This document shows positions 8,642 to 17,402 of a DNA stretch of 64,000 nucleotides, piece after piece (the stretch's first letter is position 1; the number at the start of each line of letters is the position of its first letter). The position numbers and the translations under genes were made by a program. This DNA comes from Proteobacteria bacterium UBA981 (GTDB lineage Bacteria > Pseudomonadota > Gammaproteobacteria > Ga0077536): NCBI GenBank assembly GCA_002292285.1, contig DBBP01000019.1, forward strand, positions 89,620 to 153,619, in the 5' to 3' direction. Below the pieces are notes generated by a model, which worked only from the letters and a program-made list of their open reading frames with translations, did no database searches and was not told the DNA's origin.

Positions 8642-10213
8642 TCAGAGACTTTTTTTGGTCATCTGCTCTGCAATGTAATCAGCCTGACGAATCGCCAGGC
8701 TGACAATCGTCAGAGTCGGGTTCTCGCCCGCGCCGGTGGTGAACTGGCTGCCGTCCGAGACAAACAAATTGCTGATGTCATGGCTCTGCCCCCAACCGTT
8801 AACCACGCCGTCTGCCGCCTTGGCGCTCATGCGATTGGTGCCGAGGTTATGTGTTGATGGGTACGGTGGTGTCTCCATTGTGCGCGTGGCACCGACGGCC
8901 TCGTAGATTCGCGTACCCGCAGCAAAGCCATGCTTCCGCATCGCAATATCGTTCGGATGATCGTCGTAGTGCACGTTCGGTACCGGCAGACCGTGCTGAT
9001 CTTTCTCGCTCGCATGCAGCGTTATCGCATTGCTCTCTTGCGGCATGTCCTCGCCGACAATCCACATCCCGGCAAGGTGATCATAGGCATCCATGAATGC
9101 AGTGAAGTCCCGTCCCCAGCCACCGGGTAGTAAAAATGCAGCCATAAAGGGCACGCCCAATGAGATAGTTTCCAACTCATAACCGCCGGCAAAGCCACGG
9201 CTCGGATCGTGCTTGGACTCGTCGGTAATGATGCCGGCCATGGTCGTGCCGCGGTACATGTGCACGGGTTTGTCAAAAATGCTGTAGACCGAGCCGGTCG
9301 TATGGCGCATGTAATTTTTGCCGACCTGACCAGAGGAATTACTCAGGCCGTCAGGAAACTTGGCAGAGGCAGAGTTCAACAACAAACGGGGGCTTTCGAT
9401 TGAATTGCCGGCTACGCACACCAGACGAGCTTTCTGACGTTGCTGGTTGCCGTCCTTATCCGCGTATACGACTCCACTGACCTTGCCATTGGCGTTGTGT
9501 TCGATTTGCAGCACCTGGGCCTGCGCGCGTAGTTCGAAATTACCAGTCGCTTCCGCTTTCGGAATTTCTGTATACAGCGTCGACCATTTCGCGCCCATGC
9601 GACAGCCCTGGAAACAGAAGCCCAGCTGGCGGCATGAAGTGCGGCCATCGCGTGGCTGGGAGTTGATCGCCATGCGGCCGGTATGAACATTCTTATAGCC
9701 GAGCTTTTTAGCGCCCGCTTCCATCACCTTGAAGTTATTACACGGTGGCAAACCGGGGATGTCGTTCGTGCGTGTGACACCCATCTTGAATTCGGCTTTC
9801 GCGTAGTAGGGTTCCAAATCCGCCAGGCCGATCGGCCAGTCGAGCAGGTTGGCGCCATCAATTTTGCCGTAATGACTCAAGGTGCGAAATTCGTGTTCCT
9901 GAAGGCGCAGGCTCGCGCCAGCCCAATGCACGGTCGTGCCACCGACCGTTTTGCAAATCCACGCCGGGAGCCCGGGGAAATCTTTTGCTACCTGCCAACT
10001 GCCCGAAGTCGTGCGTTTATCGAGCCACGAAATCTTGTCAAACATCGGCCATTCGTCGTTGGCAAAGCCCTTGGTGTAGTCGAGCCGTGCGCCAGCTTCG
10101 AGGCAGACGACTTTAATACCCTTTTGCGCGAGTTCGTTGGCGAGCGTACCGCCTCCAGCACCTGAACCAATCACCACGACGGCGCTATCGTCGTTCATAT
10201 CAATCTGTGTCAT
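8642..10213 (-). CDS. GMC-family FAD dehydrogenase (alcohol/sugar dehydrogenase large subunit)
   Basis: Flavoprotein of the glucose-methanol-choline family, 523 residues. Residues 10-40 hold the FAD Rossmann motif VVVIGSGAGGGTLANELAQKG followed by CLEAG. The mid region GGTTVHWAGASLR and the C-terminal STHNLGTNRMS and GAGENPTLTIVSLAIRQADYIAEQM are typical of membrane-associated dehydrogenases paired with a gluconate-2-dehydrogenase subunit 3. It follows the Gdh3-like gene by 23 bp and has no signal peptide. Export by riding on the Tat-targeted partner is the known arrangement for this enzyme type. A cytochrome c subunit is not present nearby. Being last in the monooxygenase array, it may oxidise the alcohol product (inference). 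Confidence 0.9.
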   Translation of the reverse strand: MTQIDMNDDSAVVVIGSGAGGGTLANELAQKGIKVVCLEAGARLDYTKGFANDEWPMFDKISWLDKRTTSGSWQVAKDFPGLPAWICKTVGGTTVHWAGASLRLQEHEFRTLSHYGKIDGANLLDWPIGLADLEPYYAKAEFKMGVTRTNDIPGLPPCNNFKVMEAGAKKLGYKNVHTGRMAINSQPRDGRTSCRQLGFCFQGCRMGAKWSTLYTEIPKAEATGNFELRAQAQVLQIEHNANGKVSGVVYADKDGNQQRQKARLVCVAGNSIESPRLLLNSASAKFPDGLSNSSGQVGKNYMRHTTGSVYSIFDKPVHMYRGTTMAGIITDESKHDPSRGFAGGYELETISLGVPFMAAFLLPGGWGRDFTAFMDAYDHLAGMWIVGEDMPQESNAITLHASEKDQHGLPVPNVHYDDHPNDIAMRKHGFAAGTRIYEAVGATRTMETPPYPSTHNLGTNRMSAKAADGVVNGWGQSHDISNLFVSDGSQFTTGAGENPTLTIVSLAIRQADYIAEQMTKKSL

Positions 10214-10236
10214 GTTGTTCTCCTGCGTACCGGGCG

Positions 10237-10764
10237 CTAGCTTTCGGGCAGCCAGTCGATGTCGTCAAAGCCGCGTTCCAGATAGCCGCCGTAAGGAAAC
10301 GAAGGGCCTTCGTAGCCTAGTTCAGCCCACACTTTTCGGTCGGTATACAACGCAACGACCATATGCCCGCGCACGCTCTGAAAGAATGCCGTGTTCTCGA
10401 TAGTCACCAGGGCGGCTACTTGCGCGGCTTCGTCCAATTCGAGGAACTTGCCGCCGCTCGCCGCGTTCAGTGCGCTCGCACCGTCGTTTAACTGTTTCGC
10501 AAGCGCGCTATCAGCGGCTGCTTTGGCGTCCAGACTGACAACGCAGTCTGCATAGTGGCCATCGCTCAAACCATCGTGCGGGTACAAAACGCGGCACATG
10601 CGCACCAGCATGGCGGCGTTTGACGACTCGATGGCAGCCAGTTGACTGGGCCAATTGTCGTCGGCCAGAACCAGCGTCGGAACCAGGCTCGCGACGACCC
10701 CACCGGCCACTCCGCGGGTACTGGTCTCAAGGAACTGGCGTCGATTAATCGTCGCTTTACTCAT
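10237..10764 (-). CDS. Gluconate 2-dehydrogenase subunit 3-like, Tat-exported
   Basis: Small partner of the GMC flavoprotein. The start at 10764 follows an AGGAGA ribosome site and gives 175 residues beginning MSKATINRRQFLETSTRGVAG. This is a twin-arginine signal (RRQFL) with a hydrophobic core ending VPTLVLA. The mature part, with MLVRMCRVLYPHDGLSDGHYADCV and a C-terminal YTDRKVWAELGYEGPSFPYGGY, matches the subunit-3 family (Pfam PF13618). Such subunits chaperone the flavoprotein through the Tat pore and stay in the periplasmic complex. The in-frame extension to 10821 has no ribosome site. The missing cytochrome subunit means electrons must go to another acceptor, possibly encoded elsewhere. 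Confidence 0.85.
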   Translation of the reverse strand: MSKATINRRQFLETSTRGVAGGVVASLVPTLVLADDNWPSQLAAIESSNAAMLVRMCRVLYPHDGLSDGHYADCVVSLDAKAAADSALAKQLNDGASALNAASGGKFLELDEAAQVAALVTIENTAFFQSVRGHMVVALYTDRKVWAELGYEGPSFPYGGYLERGFDDIDWLPES

Positions 10765-10828
10765 ATTCGTCTCCTGTGACGACATTGGTTTGGGATGCGC
10801 TCCGTGGTTCACGCGCCACACGCACGAG

Positions 10829-11986
10829 TCAAATCGGGATCGCCAGCGAACTGCCGTATATCAATGCCGCGCCAGTGCAATATCCTGCCACAGACGTCGC
10901 ACTAAAGCGCGAGCTGAGCGCGCCTGCGAACTGCTGCCGCGCAATATAGCGGTCCAGCTCGATGATGACTTCAGCGACCGCTCCGGCACCAATGCCGAAG
11001 AACACAGCGGCCCAATGTGGCGCGGACGAAAACGTGCCCAACCACAACCCCGGCACCAACGGCACCCCGGCCAGCAAGGCCAGCGCCAGCAGCGTCAAAA
11101 GCCGTGTGCGTTGTTTCGCGATTGGCGCCACGAGTGCGATGCCCTCGGTCGTGTTGTGGAGCGCGAAGCCGAGTACTAATACAGAGCCAACCGCCAGCTC
11201 GTTGGCCGCAAAAGATGCGCCGATGGCTAGCCCCTCGCCAAAATTGTGTGCGCCGACACCGAGCGCGACAAGGACGGCCAGGCGCAGACCATCAGTGCGT
11301 GCGTTTTGGCGACGATTGAATAGCAGCAGGAGCGCTATCGTAACGAGTAGCGGGATGAGGACCAGCACCGGGCCGCCGAGCAGAGGACTGGCCGCGGCCG
11401 CAAGTTCCAGGCCCTCCAGACCCATGTCGATGAACAAATAGCCGAGTAGGCCCTGCGTTAAAGCAAGCACAAACTCGAGCCCCTGATCGAGTCTTTGTAG
11501 TGCCGGGTAGAACAACATGCCGACGATAATCGGCAGCAGGCCGACGAGGATGCCGAGGACCGCTAAGCGCGCCAGTACACTGGTTGAGGGTTGTGGTGTT
11601 TCGAGCGCAATTTCAATGGTGTGATCGAAGGTCGAACCGATGCTCGTGATGAAACGCAAATGATGAGTTTCGCCGCTGCCCCAGGGGAAATCGATGCTGA
11701 GCCTGGTGGTATCGAGACGCGCTATCGGGCCACTGTGGTCGCTAGAGAAAACCCAGTAGGCCCCGTCGACCATCACTTGCGCGAGTTGTAATGGCTCGGC
11801 GCCGTTGTTGCGGACTAATACCTCAAAACCGGATTTCGAAATCTTGATCTGTTCGACGCCAAGACGTTCGAGTGCAGGTGCGTCCAGCCCCATCCAATGC
11901 AGCGCGTCGAGACGAAAAATCGCAAGGACAAACGCAGCCAACACCACCAGCGGGGCGAGTGCGTACCACCAGGGTCGCGCGGTCAC
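10829..11986 (-). CDS. ZIP-family metal permease with extra N-terminal periplasmic domain
   Basis: Inner-membrane divalent-metal importer (Zn, Fe or Mn). The two metal-pathway helices are clear: HNFGEGLAIGASF and HNTTEGIALVAP, the HNxxEG motifs of ZIP TM4 and TM5. A further carboxylate helix near AEVIIELDRYIARQQ follows. Unlike a minimal ZIP (about 250 residues) this one has 385. A first membrane anchor (about 8-24) is followed by roughly 110 extracytoplasmic residues rich in beta-type sequence (VLVRNNGAEPLQLAQVMVDG, then AYWVF). The start is GTG at 11986 and overlaps the multicopper oxidase stop by 4 bases (GTGA), so the two are translationally coupled. Substrate specificity cannot be read from sequence. 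Confidence 0.88.
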   Translation of the reverse strand: MTARPWWYALAPLVVLAAFVLAIFRLDALHWMGLDAPALERLGVEQIKISKSGFEVLVRNNGAEPLQLAQVMVDGAYWVFSSDHSGPIARLDTTRLSIDFPWGSGETHHLRFITSIGSTFDHTIEIALETPQPSTSVLARLAVLGILVGLLPIIVGMLFYPALQRLDQGLEFVLALTQGLLGYLFIDMGLEGLELAAAASPLLGGPVLVLIPLLVTIALLLLFNRRQNARTDGLRLAVLVALGVGAHNFGEGLAIGASFAANELAVGSVLVLGFALHNTTEGIALVAPIAKQRTRLLTLLALALLAGVPLVPGLWLGTFSSAPHWAAVFFGIGAGAVAEVIIELDRYIARQQFAGALSSRFSATSVAGYCTGAALIYGSSLAIPI

Positions 11987-13017
11987 GAGACCTCAAAAAA
12001 ACCGCTCCAGCCCTGTTCGGCGAACTCCGCCTGGTGGGCATGGAACATATATTTGCCGGGCTCATGGTCCTTGAAAGTGAACTCAAGGATGCCGCGCTGG
12101 CCCTGACACTGCATCACCGTATCGATCGTCCGTGAGCTCGGCTCAAGATTGGTTCCATGATCGAAGTAATTGAAGAAATTGGCATGCAGGTGGAAAGAAT
12201 TTATCGGATCAAATTCGGTGATGTTGATGAGGTAAATCCGCACCGGTCGCTCACGCGCAACGGCAATGGGTTGCTTGGCGAACGCGTGTGCGATGGAATT
12301 GACTGCATAGACCTCGTTCTCATCGTCGAAGTTAACGTCAAAGCCATTCATGACCATGAGGAACTCCTGCCATTCGGCGTTCTCATCGCTACCGAGCAGG
12401 CGCGAACGAGCAACGTCTGCGTGCTCCGGATGGCGGGCGGGATCCGGATCGACGATGAATGAACCATACAAGCCCTTATGCACATGCCGACGTAATGGGT
12501 GGGCATGGCAATGGTACAGATGACAGCCGTACGGTTGTGCTTCAAATTCGTAGACAAACGAATCACCCGGCGCCACATCGCCAACACCCGGGAGCCCATC
12601 CATGGCCGGCGAATGGATACCGTGAAAATGCATATTGTGCTTATGGGTGCCGTGATTGGTGAATACGACGCGGACAATGTCGCCTTCTGTGACGCGCAGG
12701 CTCGGCCCAGGCACCCGGCCGTTATAGGTCCAGGCAGGAAAACGCAGATTCGGCGCGATTTCTATTTCACGTTCGATAGCGGCGATTTCGAATTGTCGGA
12801 CGGTACGCCCGTCGCTACGGGTTGAAACGACACCGGTATCCCAATCGGTCAGCATGTGATGGGGATCGAAACCATTCAGTGCGTTATCGACCGTGCCGGT
12901 GGTCGTCATCATGCCGTGGTGTGCCGCACGGGCAACCACCGAGGTGCCGGCCGCCGCCGCTACAGCGCTGCCGAATAAGGCACGTCGCGATAGGGTCGAT
13001 TTAAACCAATTCATCAT
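11983..13017 (-). CDS. Two-domain multicopper oxidase, Tat-exported
   Basis: Periplasmic copper oxidase, about 344 residues. A Tat signal (SRRALFGSAVAAAAG) precedes AHHGMM. Cupredoxin 1 shows HNMHFHGIHS and the combined type 1/trinuclear motif YHCHAHPLRRHVHKGLYG. Cupredoxin 2 shows NSFHLHANFF and YMFHAHQAEFAEQG. The position after the last type 1 His that is usually Met (HxxxGMYG) is Leu here, a change known in high-potential laccase-type sites. The start is one of two adjacent ATGs (13017/13014) after a GGGG ribosome site. It lies 48 bp after groEL and overlaps the ZIP gene, so it belongs to the monooxygenase array. The substrate may be a metal ion such as Fe(II), Mn(II) or Cu(I), or an organic compound (inference). 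Confidence 0.9.
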   Translation of the reverse strand: MMNWFKSTLSRRALFGSAVAAAAGTSVVARAAHHGMMTTTGTVDNALNGFDPHHMLTDWDTGVVSTRSDGRTVRQFEIAAIEREIEIAPNLRFPAWTYNGRVPGPSLRVTEGDIVRVVFTNHGTHKHNMHFHGIHSPAMDGLPGVGDVAPGDSFVYEFEAQPYGCHLYHCHAHPLRRHVHKGLYGSFIVDPDPARHPEHADVARSRLLGSDENAEWQEFLMVMNGFDVNFDDENEVYAVNSIAHAFAKQPIAVARERPVRIYLINITEFDPINSFHLHANFFNYFDHGTNLEPSSRTIDTVMQCQGQRGILEFTFKDHEPGKYMFHAHQAEFAEQGWSGFFEVS

Positions 13018-13065
13018 CGCCCCTATTATTGTCAAATGGTGCGCGTAGTTCGAGACGCACGTGGG

Positions 13066-14703
13066 TTACTGCATGCCGTAGGCTTCCGCACCACCCCCAC
13101 GCGCGCGACCGGCCGTCGGATCTTCGTCATCGGGAATGTCGGCTATCAGCGTTTCCGCGGTCAGGATGAGTGCCGCAACCGACAGCGCATTTAACAGGGC
13201 GGTATAGGTCACCTTGACCGGGTCCATGATGCCACTGTCGAGCATGTTAACCAGTTCGCCGCTGCGTGCGTTGTAACCAACGCCGGCAGGGGCACCGAGT
13301 ACATCGGCGACAACTTTCCCGGCATCGACACCGCTATTCTGTGCGATACAGGTCAGCGGTTGGGTTAACGCGTGCTTCACCACTTCGGCGCCTTCGCGAA
13401 CGCCACCACTGCTTTGTGCAACGACTTGTTCTACCAATGGCAGAGTTTTTATGAGGGCGGTGCCACCGCCGGGTACCACGCCTTCTTCCATCGCTGCACG
13501 GGTCGCATTGAGTGCATCTTCTATAAGCTGGACGGTGCGCTTCTGTTCCACTGGCGTCGCGCCGCCGGCGTGCAGGACTGCAACACCACCAGACATTTTC
13601 GCGAGCCGTTCGTTAAATTTGTCTTCTTCGATGGGCACTTCATTGAGCGCAAGCTGACGCCGAATCTGTTCGACCCGCGCGCGGATACGATCCGTGTCGC
13701 CGCCGCCGCCGGCAATGACAGTCGTATCTGCCGATATACGAATGCGTTTGCTGGTGCCAAGATCGGCAACGCTTGCTTCGCTGAAGTGCTGCCCGAGTGC
13801 CTTCACGAAAACCCGGCCGCCGGTTGTGGTCGCGATGTCTTCCATCATCGCCTGGCGCCATTTGCCATACTCGGGAGGGTGGACGGCAACGATGGCCGGG
13901 CTGTCGTCGCGGTCGATGAGCGCCGCGACTGCTTCTGCAGAGTAATCTTCGGCAATCACGAGCAAGGGTTTCTTCGCTGCGCCTGCTAATTTACGCAGGT
14001 CCGCTACCTCGGCGGCGCTGCTGAGCCCGTGATCGGTCAACAGGATCAGCGCGTCTTCGAGCTGGATTTGCATGGTCTCGATATCGTTGACCATGTGATG
14101 CGAAACATAACCACGTTCGTATGAAGCACCTTCGGCTATGTCTATCGTCGTATCGACTGTGAGGCCGACATCTACGGTCACGATGCCACTGGGCCCGACC
14201 GCTTCAAGCGCATCGGCGACCAATTGACCGGTTACGTCATCATTGGCAGCGATAATCGCGACCGATGCCGCCGCCCCCTCAATGTCGCTGATCGGCGTCG
14301 CCGCAGCCTTGAGGCCCTCGACGACTTGTGTGACCGCGAGATTCATGCCGTTTACGAGGTCGAGCGCGGCGATAGCGTCCCCTTCCAGTGACTTGAAGCC
14401 GCGCTGAATTAAAGCGTTGGCAAGGACCGTCGCGGTGGTGGTGCCATCACCGGCAATTTCATTGGTTCGCTTGGACACTTCGCGCGCCACCTGCGCACCC
14501 ATATTCTCGTAACGGTCTTCGAGTTCAATCTCCGCAGCGATGGAAACACCGTCGCGCGAGATAATCGGGGTGCCAATCGGCACATCAATGATCGCGTTGC
14601 CCCCTTTTGGGCCCAGGGTTGATTGCACTGCGCGCGTCAGCAACGCGACACCGCGGGCTAATGCCGCGCGGGCTTCGTGATCAAAGATCATCATTTTTGG
14701 CAT
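13066..14703 (-). CDS. mimG: GroEL-like chaperonin dedicated to the di-iron monooxygenase (MimG/PrmG type)
   Basis: A 545-residue chaperonin of HSP60 type I. ATP-site motifs are intact: TLGPKGGNAIID, ISRDGVSIAAEIELEDRYENMGAQ and AGDGTTTATVLA with the catalytic Asp. GVVPGGGTALIKTLP is also present. It departs from housekeeping GroEL in many positions and lacks the C-terminal GGM repeat, ending GRARGGGAEAYGMQ. No groES is adjacent. Group-5 monooxygenase operons of mycobacteria and others carry such a GroEL, shown there to be needed for correct folding of the hydroxylase large subunit. Location 169 bp after mimD fits exactly. An AAGGAA ribosome site precedes the ATG. Confidence 0.93.
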   Translation of the reverse strand: MPKMMIFDHEARAALARGVALLTRAVQSTLGPKGGNAIIDVPIGTPIISRDGVSIAAEIELEDRYENMGAQVAREVSKRTNEIAGDGTTTATVLANALIQRGFKSLEGDAIAALDLVNGMNLAVTQVVEGLKAAATPISDIEGAAASVAIIAANDDVTGQLVADALEAVGPSGIVTVDVGLTVDTTIDIAEGASYERGYVSHHMVNDIETMQIQLEDALILLTDHGLSSAAEVADLRKLAGAAKKPLLVIAEDYSAEAVAALIDRDDSPAIVAVHPPEYGKWRQAMMEDIATTTGGRVFVKALGQHFSEASVADLGTSKRIRISADTTVIAGGGGDTDRIRARVEQIRRQLALNEVPIEEDKFNERLAKMSGGVAVLHAGGATPVEQKRTVQLIEDALNATRAAMEEGVVPGGGTALIKTLPLVEQVVAQSSGGVREGAEVVKHALTQPLTCIAQNSGVDAGKVVADVLGAPAGVGYNARSGELVNMLDSGIMDPVKVTYTALLNALSVAALILTAETLIADIPDDEDPTAGRARGGGAEAYGMQ

Positions 14704-14872
14704 ATATCAGTTCCTTAAGACCCTAGTGCGAGTCTTGCGTACATTTTGGTGAAGTATCCGCGATGATCATTTCCGCGTGGAAGCGAGCGTCCCGCGCGGC
14801 GACGATTCAGCATTTTCGTGGGCCGACGGCAGTGCGCGGCCCGAAGGTGTGTTAACGCCTCGCCGGCGCCGT

Positions 14873-15211
14873 CTATTCTTCGTACTGGAGCGCTTCGTCC
14901 ATGTCGCCGAAGATAACCACAGTATCTTCGTCGATCATCACCATGCGTCCGTAGTGCGTCGACATCACGACCTCAAAGTCGTAGGCGGTGAAGGTACGGC
15001 CGAGTGCTTCGCTGAGTTCCACCATATCGAAGGTTAGCCTGCCTTCGGTATCAAGGCGGATCATGGCCGGATAGTTGAGCACTTCAACGCCGGGCTTTTC
15101 TTCCATGACCTCGGCAATGACACGCGCGTCGGCACTGTCATTCATCGTTACACCGCACTTGTGGGAAATCGTGTCCTGGCGATTCAGATCGTTGAATGTT
15201 TGTGTACTCAT
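14873..15211 (-). CDS. mimD: Monooxygenase coupling (effector) protein, MimD/PrmD type
   Basis: A 112-residue cofactorless effector of the MmoB/DmpM family that binds the hydroxylase and controls oxygen activation. Diagnostic segments are NDSADARVIAEVMEEKPG, LNYPAMIRLDTEGRLTFDM and the C-terminal half with EALGRTFTAYDFEVVMSTHYGR. Family members run about 90-140 residues. The start codon overlaps the mimC stop by 4 bases (ATGA), showing translational coupling and equal stoichiometry with the hydroxylase. Order A-B-C-D, with the reductase second and the coupling protein last, is the hallmark of group-5 propane/binuclear iron monooxygenases. Confidence 0.92.
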   Translation of the reverse strand: MSTQTFNDLNRQDTISHKCGVTMNDSADARVIAEVMEEKPGVEVLNYPAMIRLDTEGRLTFDMVELSEALGRTFTAYDFEVVMSTHYGRMVMIDEDTVVIFGDMDEALQYEE

Positions 15212-16275
15212 AGCGTCATACCTGCGGGCAAGCCCACTCCGATCTCAGTCAAAATATCCTTGCAGCGCAACCGTGCATCGCCCACATTGCCGGCATAATC
15301 CAGCTCCCCGCTGTCGGCCAGGCCCCACACCGATTCCAGACCGCTGGCCGCTTCGCTGCACAACGGCAGATACTTCTCCACCCAGCCACTCATGAGCTCA
15401 CGATTGGCTTTGCCGTGGGTCTCGTCGCCGTTGAGCATTTTTAATAGGGTGATTGTGTTGGCCAGATTACGGCGAAAGTCGTCACTTGCGGCTGATACCA
15501 CAGCAGGGGTGACAAAGTCATTGTGCGCCGGTCCGGCGCGCATGATCAGGGCATTGCGAAACATTTCGCCGATCAGTGGCTCGAACATGACGTTCGCCGC
15601 GAAGTAAATTTCGATGTGGTCAGTTGCCGCGAGAATCGCTTCAATGGCTTTGCGTGTGCCCTGCCAGGCGGGATCTTCCATCCAGCTTTTCTTGCCTGCA
15701 TCTCCGTCAATCTCGATGTCGAGACCGACATCGGCAAGGTACAGGGTGATGTCCTGTGAGAGTCGCAATTTGTACGACGCGTTAGTCAGAATGGCGTTAT
15801 TAACCATTTGCGTAACGCCATCACGCTGTGCTTTCATCAGCGCTACGCCGAGTCCGAATTCTGCGTGTTTCAAAGCGCCGAAATGATCCTGCAGAACTTT
15901 TATCCAGCCGGCATCGAAACGGCCCGGAGCACCGTCGCTACGCGCATTATCGACCAGCATTTTGATTGTGTTTTCGATATGGCTCTGGCGCTGATAGTGG
16001 GTGCGCGACCATTCCTGATCGACTGAGCGATAGACATGCCAATCGCTGCACTTGGCGGCCGTGGTGTAATCGCCATAGGTCGGCATGCCGTCGGCAAACG
16101 ACATGATCCAGCCCTGAATCAGGTGGCGGCTAGGATCGGGTTGCACGTCCACCGTGACATCCTCGTAGAGGGTGGCGCGGCGGCCTGCAGGCTCGAAATA
16201 GTTATAACGGCGACTGTCAGATCCTGCGAATGTCGAACTGCCGGCAGCGCCGGATTGCTGTACGTTTTCAGTCAT
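15208..16275 (-). CDS. mimC: Di-iron monooxygenase hydroxylase small (beta) subunit, MimC/PrmC type
   Basis: A 355-residue structural beta subunit of the soluble di-iron hydroxylase. It has the ferritin-like fold of the alpha subunit but no iron ligands. Recognisable parts are SRRYNYFEPAGRRATLYEDVTVDVQPDPSRH, which is typical of propane monooxygenase beta chains, WSRTHYQRQSHIEN and the later AANVMFEPLIGEMFRNALIMRAGPAHND. The gene begins 11 bp after the reductase gene and overlaps the coupling-protein gene. It is distinct from the second beta subunit in this window (35809-36801), which belongs to the toluene-4-monooxygenase type. Confidence 0.93.
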   Translation of the reverse strand: MTENVQQSGAAGSSTFAGSDSRRYNYFEPAGRRATLYEDVTVDVQPDPSRHLIQGWIMSFADGMPTYGDYTTAAKCSDWHVYRSVDQEWSRTHYQRQSHIENTIKMLVDNARSDGAPGRFDAGWIKVLQDHFGALKHAEFGLGVALMKAQRDGVTQMVNNAILTNASYKLRLSQDITLYLADVGLDIEIDGDAGKKSWMEDPAWQGTRKAIEAILAATDHIEIYFAANVMFEPLIGEMFRNALIMRAGPAHNDFVTPAVVSAASDDFRRNLANTITLLKMLNGDETHGKANRELMSGWVEKYLPLCSEAASGLESVWGLADSGELDYAGNVGDARLRCKDILTEIGVGLPAGMTL

Positions 16276-16286
16276 TGTGAGCGCCT

Positions 16287-17315
16287 CTAGGCTGTAGCCG
16301 GAGTAAATTTGTCGAGATGAATGTTGTCCGCATCGACGCCTAACTGCTGAAACACAGGCAGCAGCGCGTCAACCATCGGCGGGGGTCCGCAGGCGTAAGT
16401 TTCGAGCGTCGGATGGCGGCCGCTCGCGCCATACTGCGCGGCAACGACTTCATGGATAAAACCCTCATCACCATCCCAGCTGCTGTCGTCACCCTGGTCT
16501 GACAGTGCTGGCACGAATGCGAAATCCTGCAATTTCGCGCCGAGCGCGGCTATTTCTTCGAGATAGAACAGGTCGTTTTGCGTCCGTGCGCCGTAGTACA
16601 GGCGCACTGGCTGGGTCGCGGAATCTTCTACAAGGTCGTTCAGAATCGACCACAGTGGTGCCATCCCGGACCCGCCGCCGACCAGCAGCGTTGGTCCGGC
16701 ATGGTTTTTGTTACGAAAGCTGGTTCCGAACGGGCCTTCAATCTCCAGCGGCGCGCCCACCTCGAGTTGGCTGCCGAGTAGATTGGAAAATGCCCCATCC
16801 GGGTAAATTTTAATGATGAAAGACAGCGTGCCAGTCTCGCTCGGCGCATTTGCCATCGAGTAGGAGCGCGTCACACCGCTGCCGGGAATCGTGATGTCGG
16901 CGAACTGGCCGGCGTTGAAGCTCATAGGATCGTCGAGTGCTACTTCGAGCAGGCGAATGTCATGCGTGAGAGATTCAATCGCGCTCACTTTACCGGTGAC
17001 TTTCTTCGCTGGTATCCAGTTGGCCAGAACTTCCTCATCGTAGTTCAGCAGCTCGATTTCAAGGTCGCTTTGGGCGAACAAGCGACACAACAAAACTTTG
17101 CCTTCATCTTGCTCGACTTCGGACAGCGCAAACGTCGAGAAATCTTCGTGTTCGGCGTCGCCATCGAGGAGGACAGACTTGCACGCCGAGCATTGTCCTT
17201 CTTTGCACCCGTGCATCAGTGTGATGCCCTGGCGGAACGCGGCCTGCAGGACGGTTTCGTCCTCGTCCACTTCCATGTCCACACCAATAGGTTCTAGCCG
17301 AACGGAATAGGTCAT
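16287..17315 (-). CDS. mimB: Monooxygenase NADH reductase, MimB/PrmB type
   Basis: A 342-residue electron-transfer protein passing electrons from NAD(P)H through FAD and a 2Fe-2S cluster to the hydroxylase. The plant-type ferredoxin domain at the N-terminus has cluster cysteines C37, C42, C45 (HGCKEGQCSACKS) and C77 (LLCRLF). The flavin domain shows RSYSMAN, and the NAD domain LLVGGGSGMAPLWSI and YACGPPPMVDALLP. Length matches family members (about 340-350). It is the only ferredoxin-NAD(P)H reductase I recognise in the whole window, which matters because the second monooxygenase lacks its own. The gap to mimA is 87 bp. Confidence 0.95.
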   Translation of the reverse strand: MTYSVRLEPIGVDMEVDEDETVLQAAFRQGITLMHGCKEGQCSACKSVLLDGDAEHEDFSTFALSEVEQDEGKVLLCRLFAQSDLEIELLNYDEEVLANWIPAKKVTGKVSAIESLTHDIRLLEVALDDPMSFNAGQFADITIPGSGVTRSYSMANAPSETGTLSFIIKIYPDGAFSNLLGSQLEVGAPLEIEGPFGTSFRNKNHAGPTLLVGGGSGMAPLWSILNDLVEDSATQPVRLYYGARTQNDLFYLEEIAALGAKLQDFAFVPALSDQGDDSSWDGDEGFIHEVVAAQYGASGRHPTLETYACGPPPMVDALLPVFQQLGVDADNIHLDKFTPATA

Positions 17316-17402
17316 AAAGTTGTTGTCGATTGAGCGTAAGGCGATTGCGTTCCAAATGGCCAGGCGGCGGCACGCGCCACCGCTGGCCCTAGGTGGTCGG
17401 TT

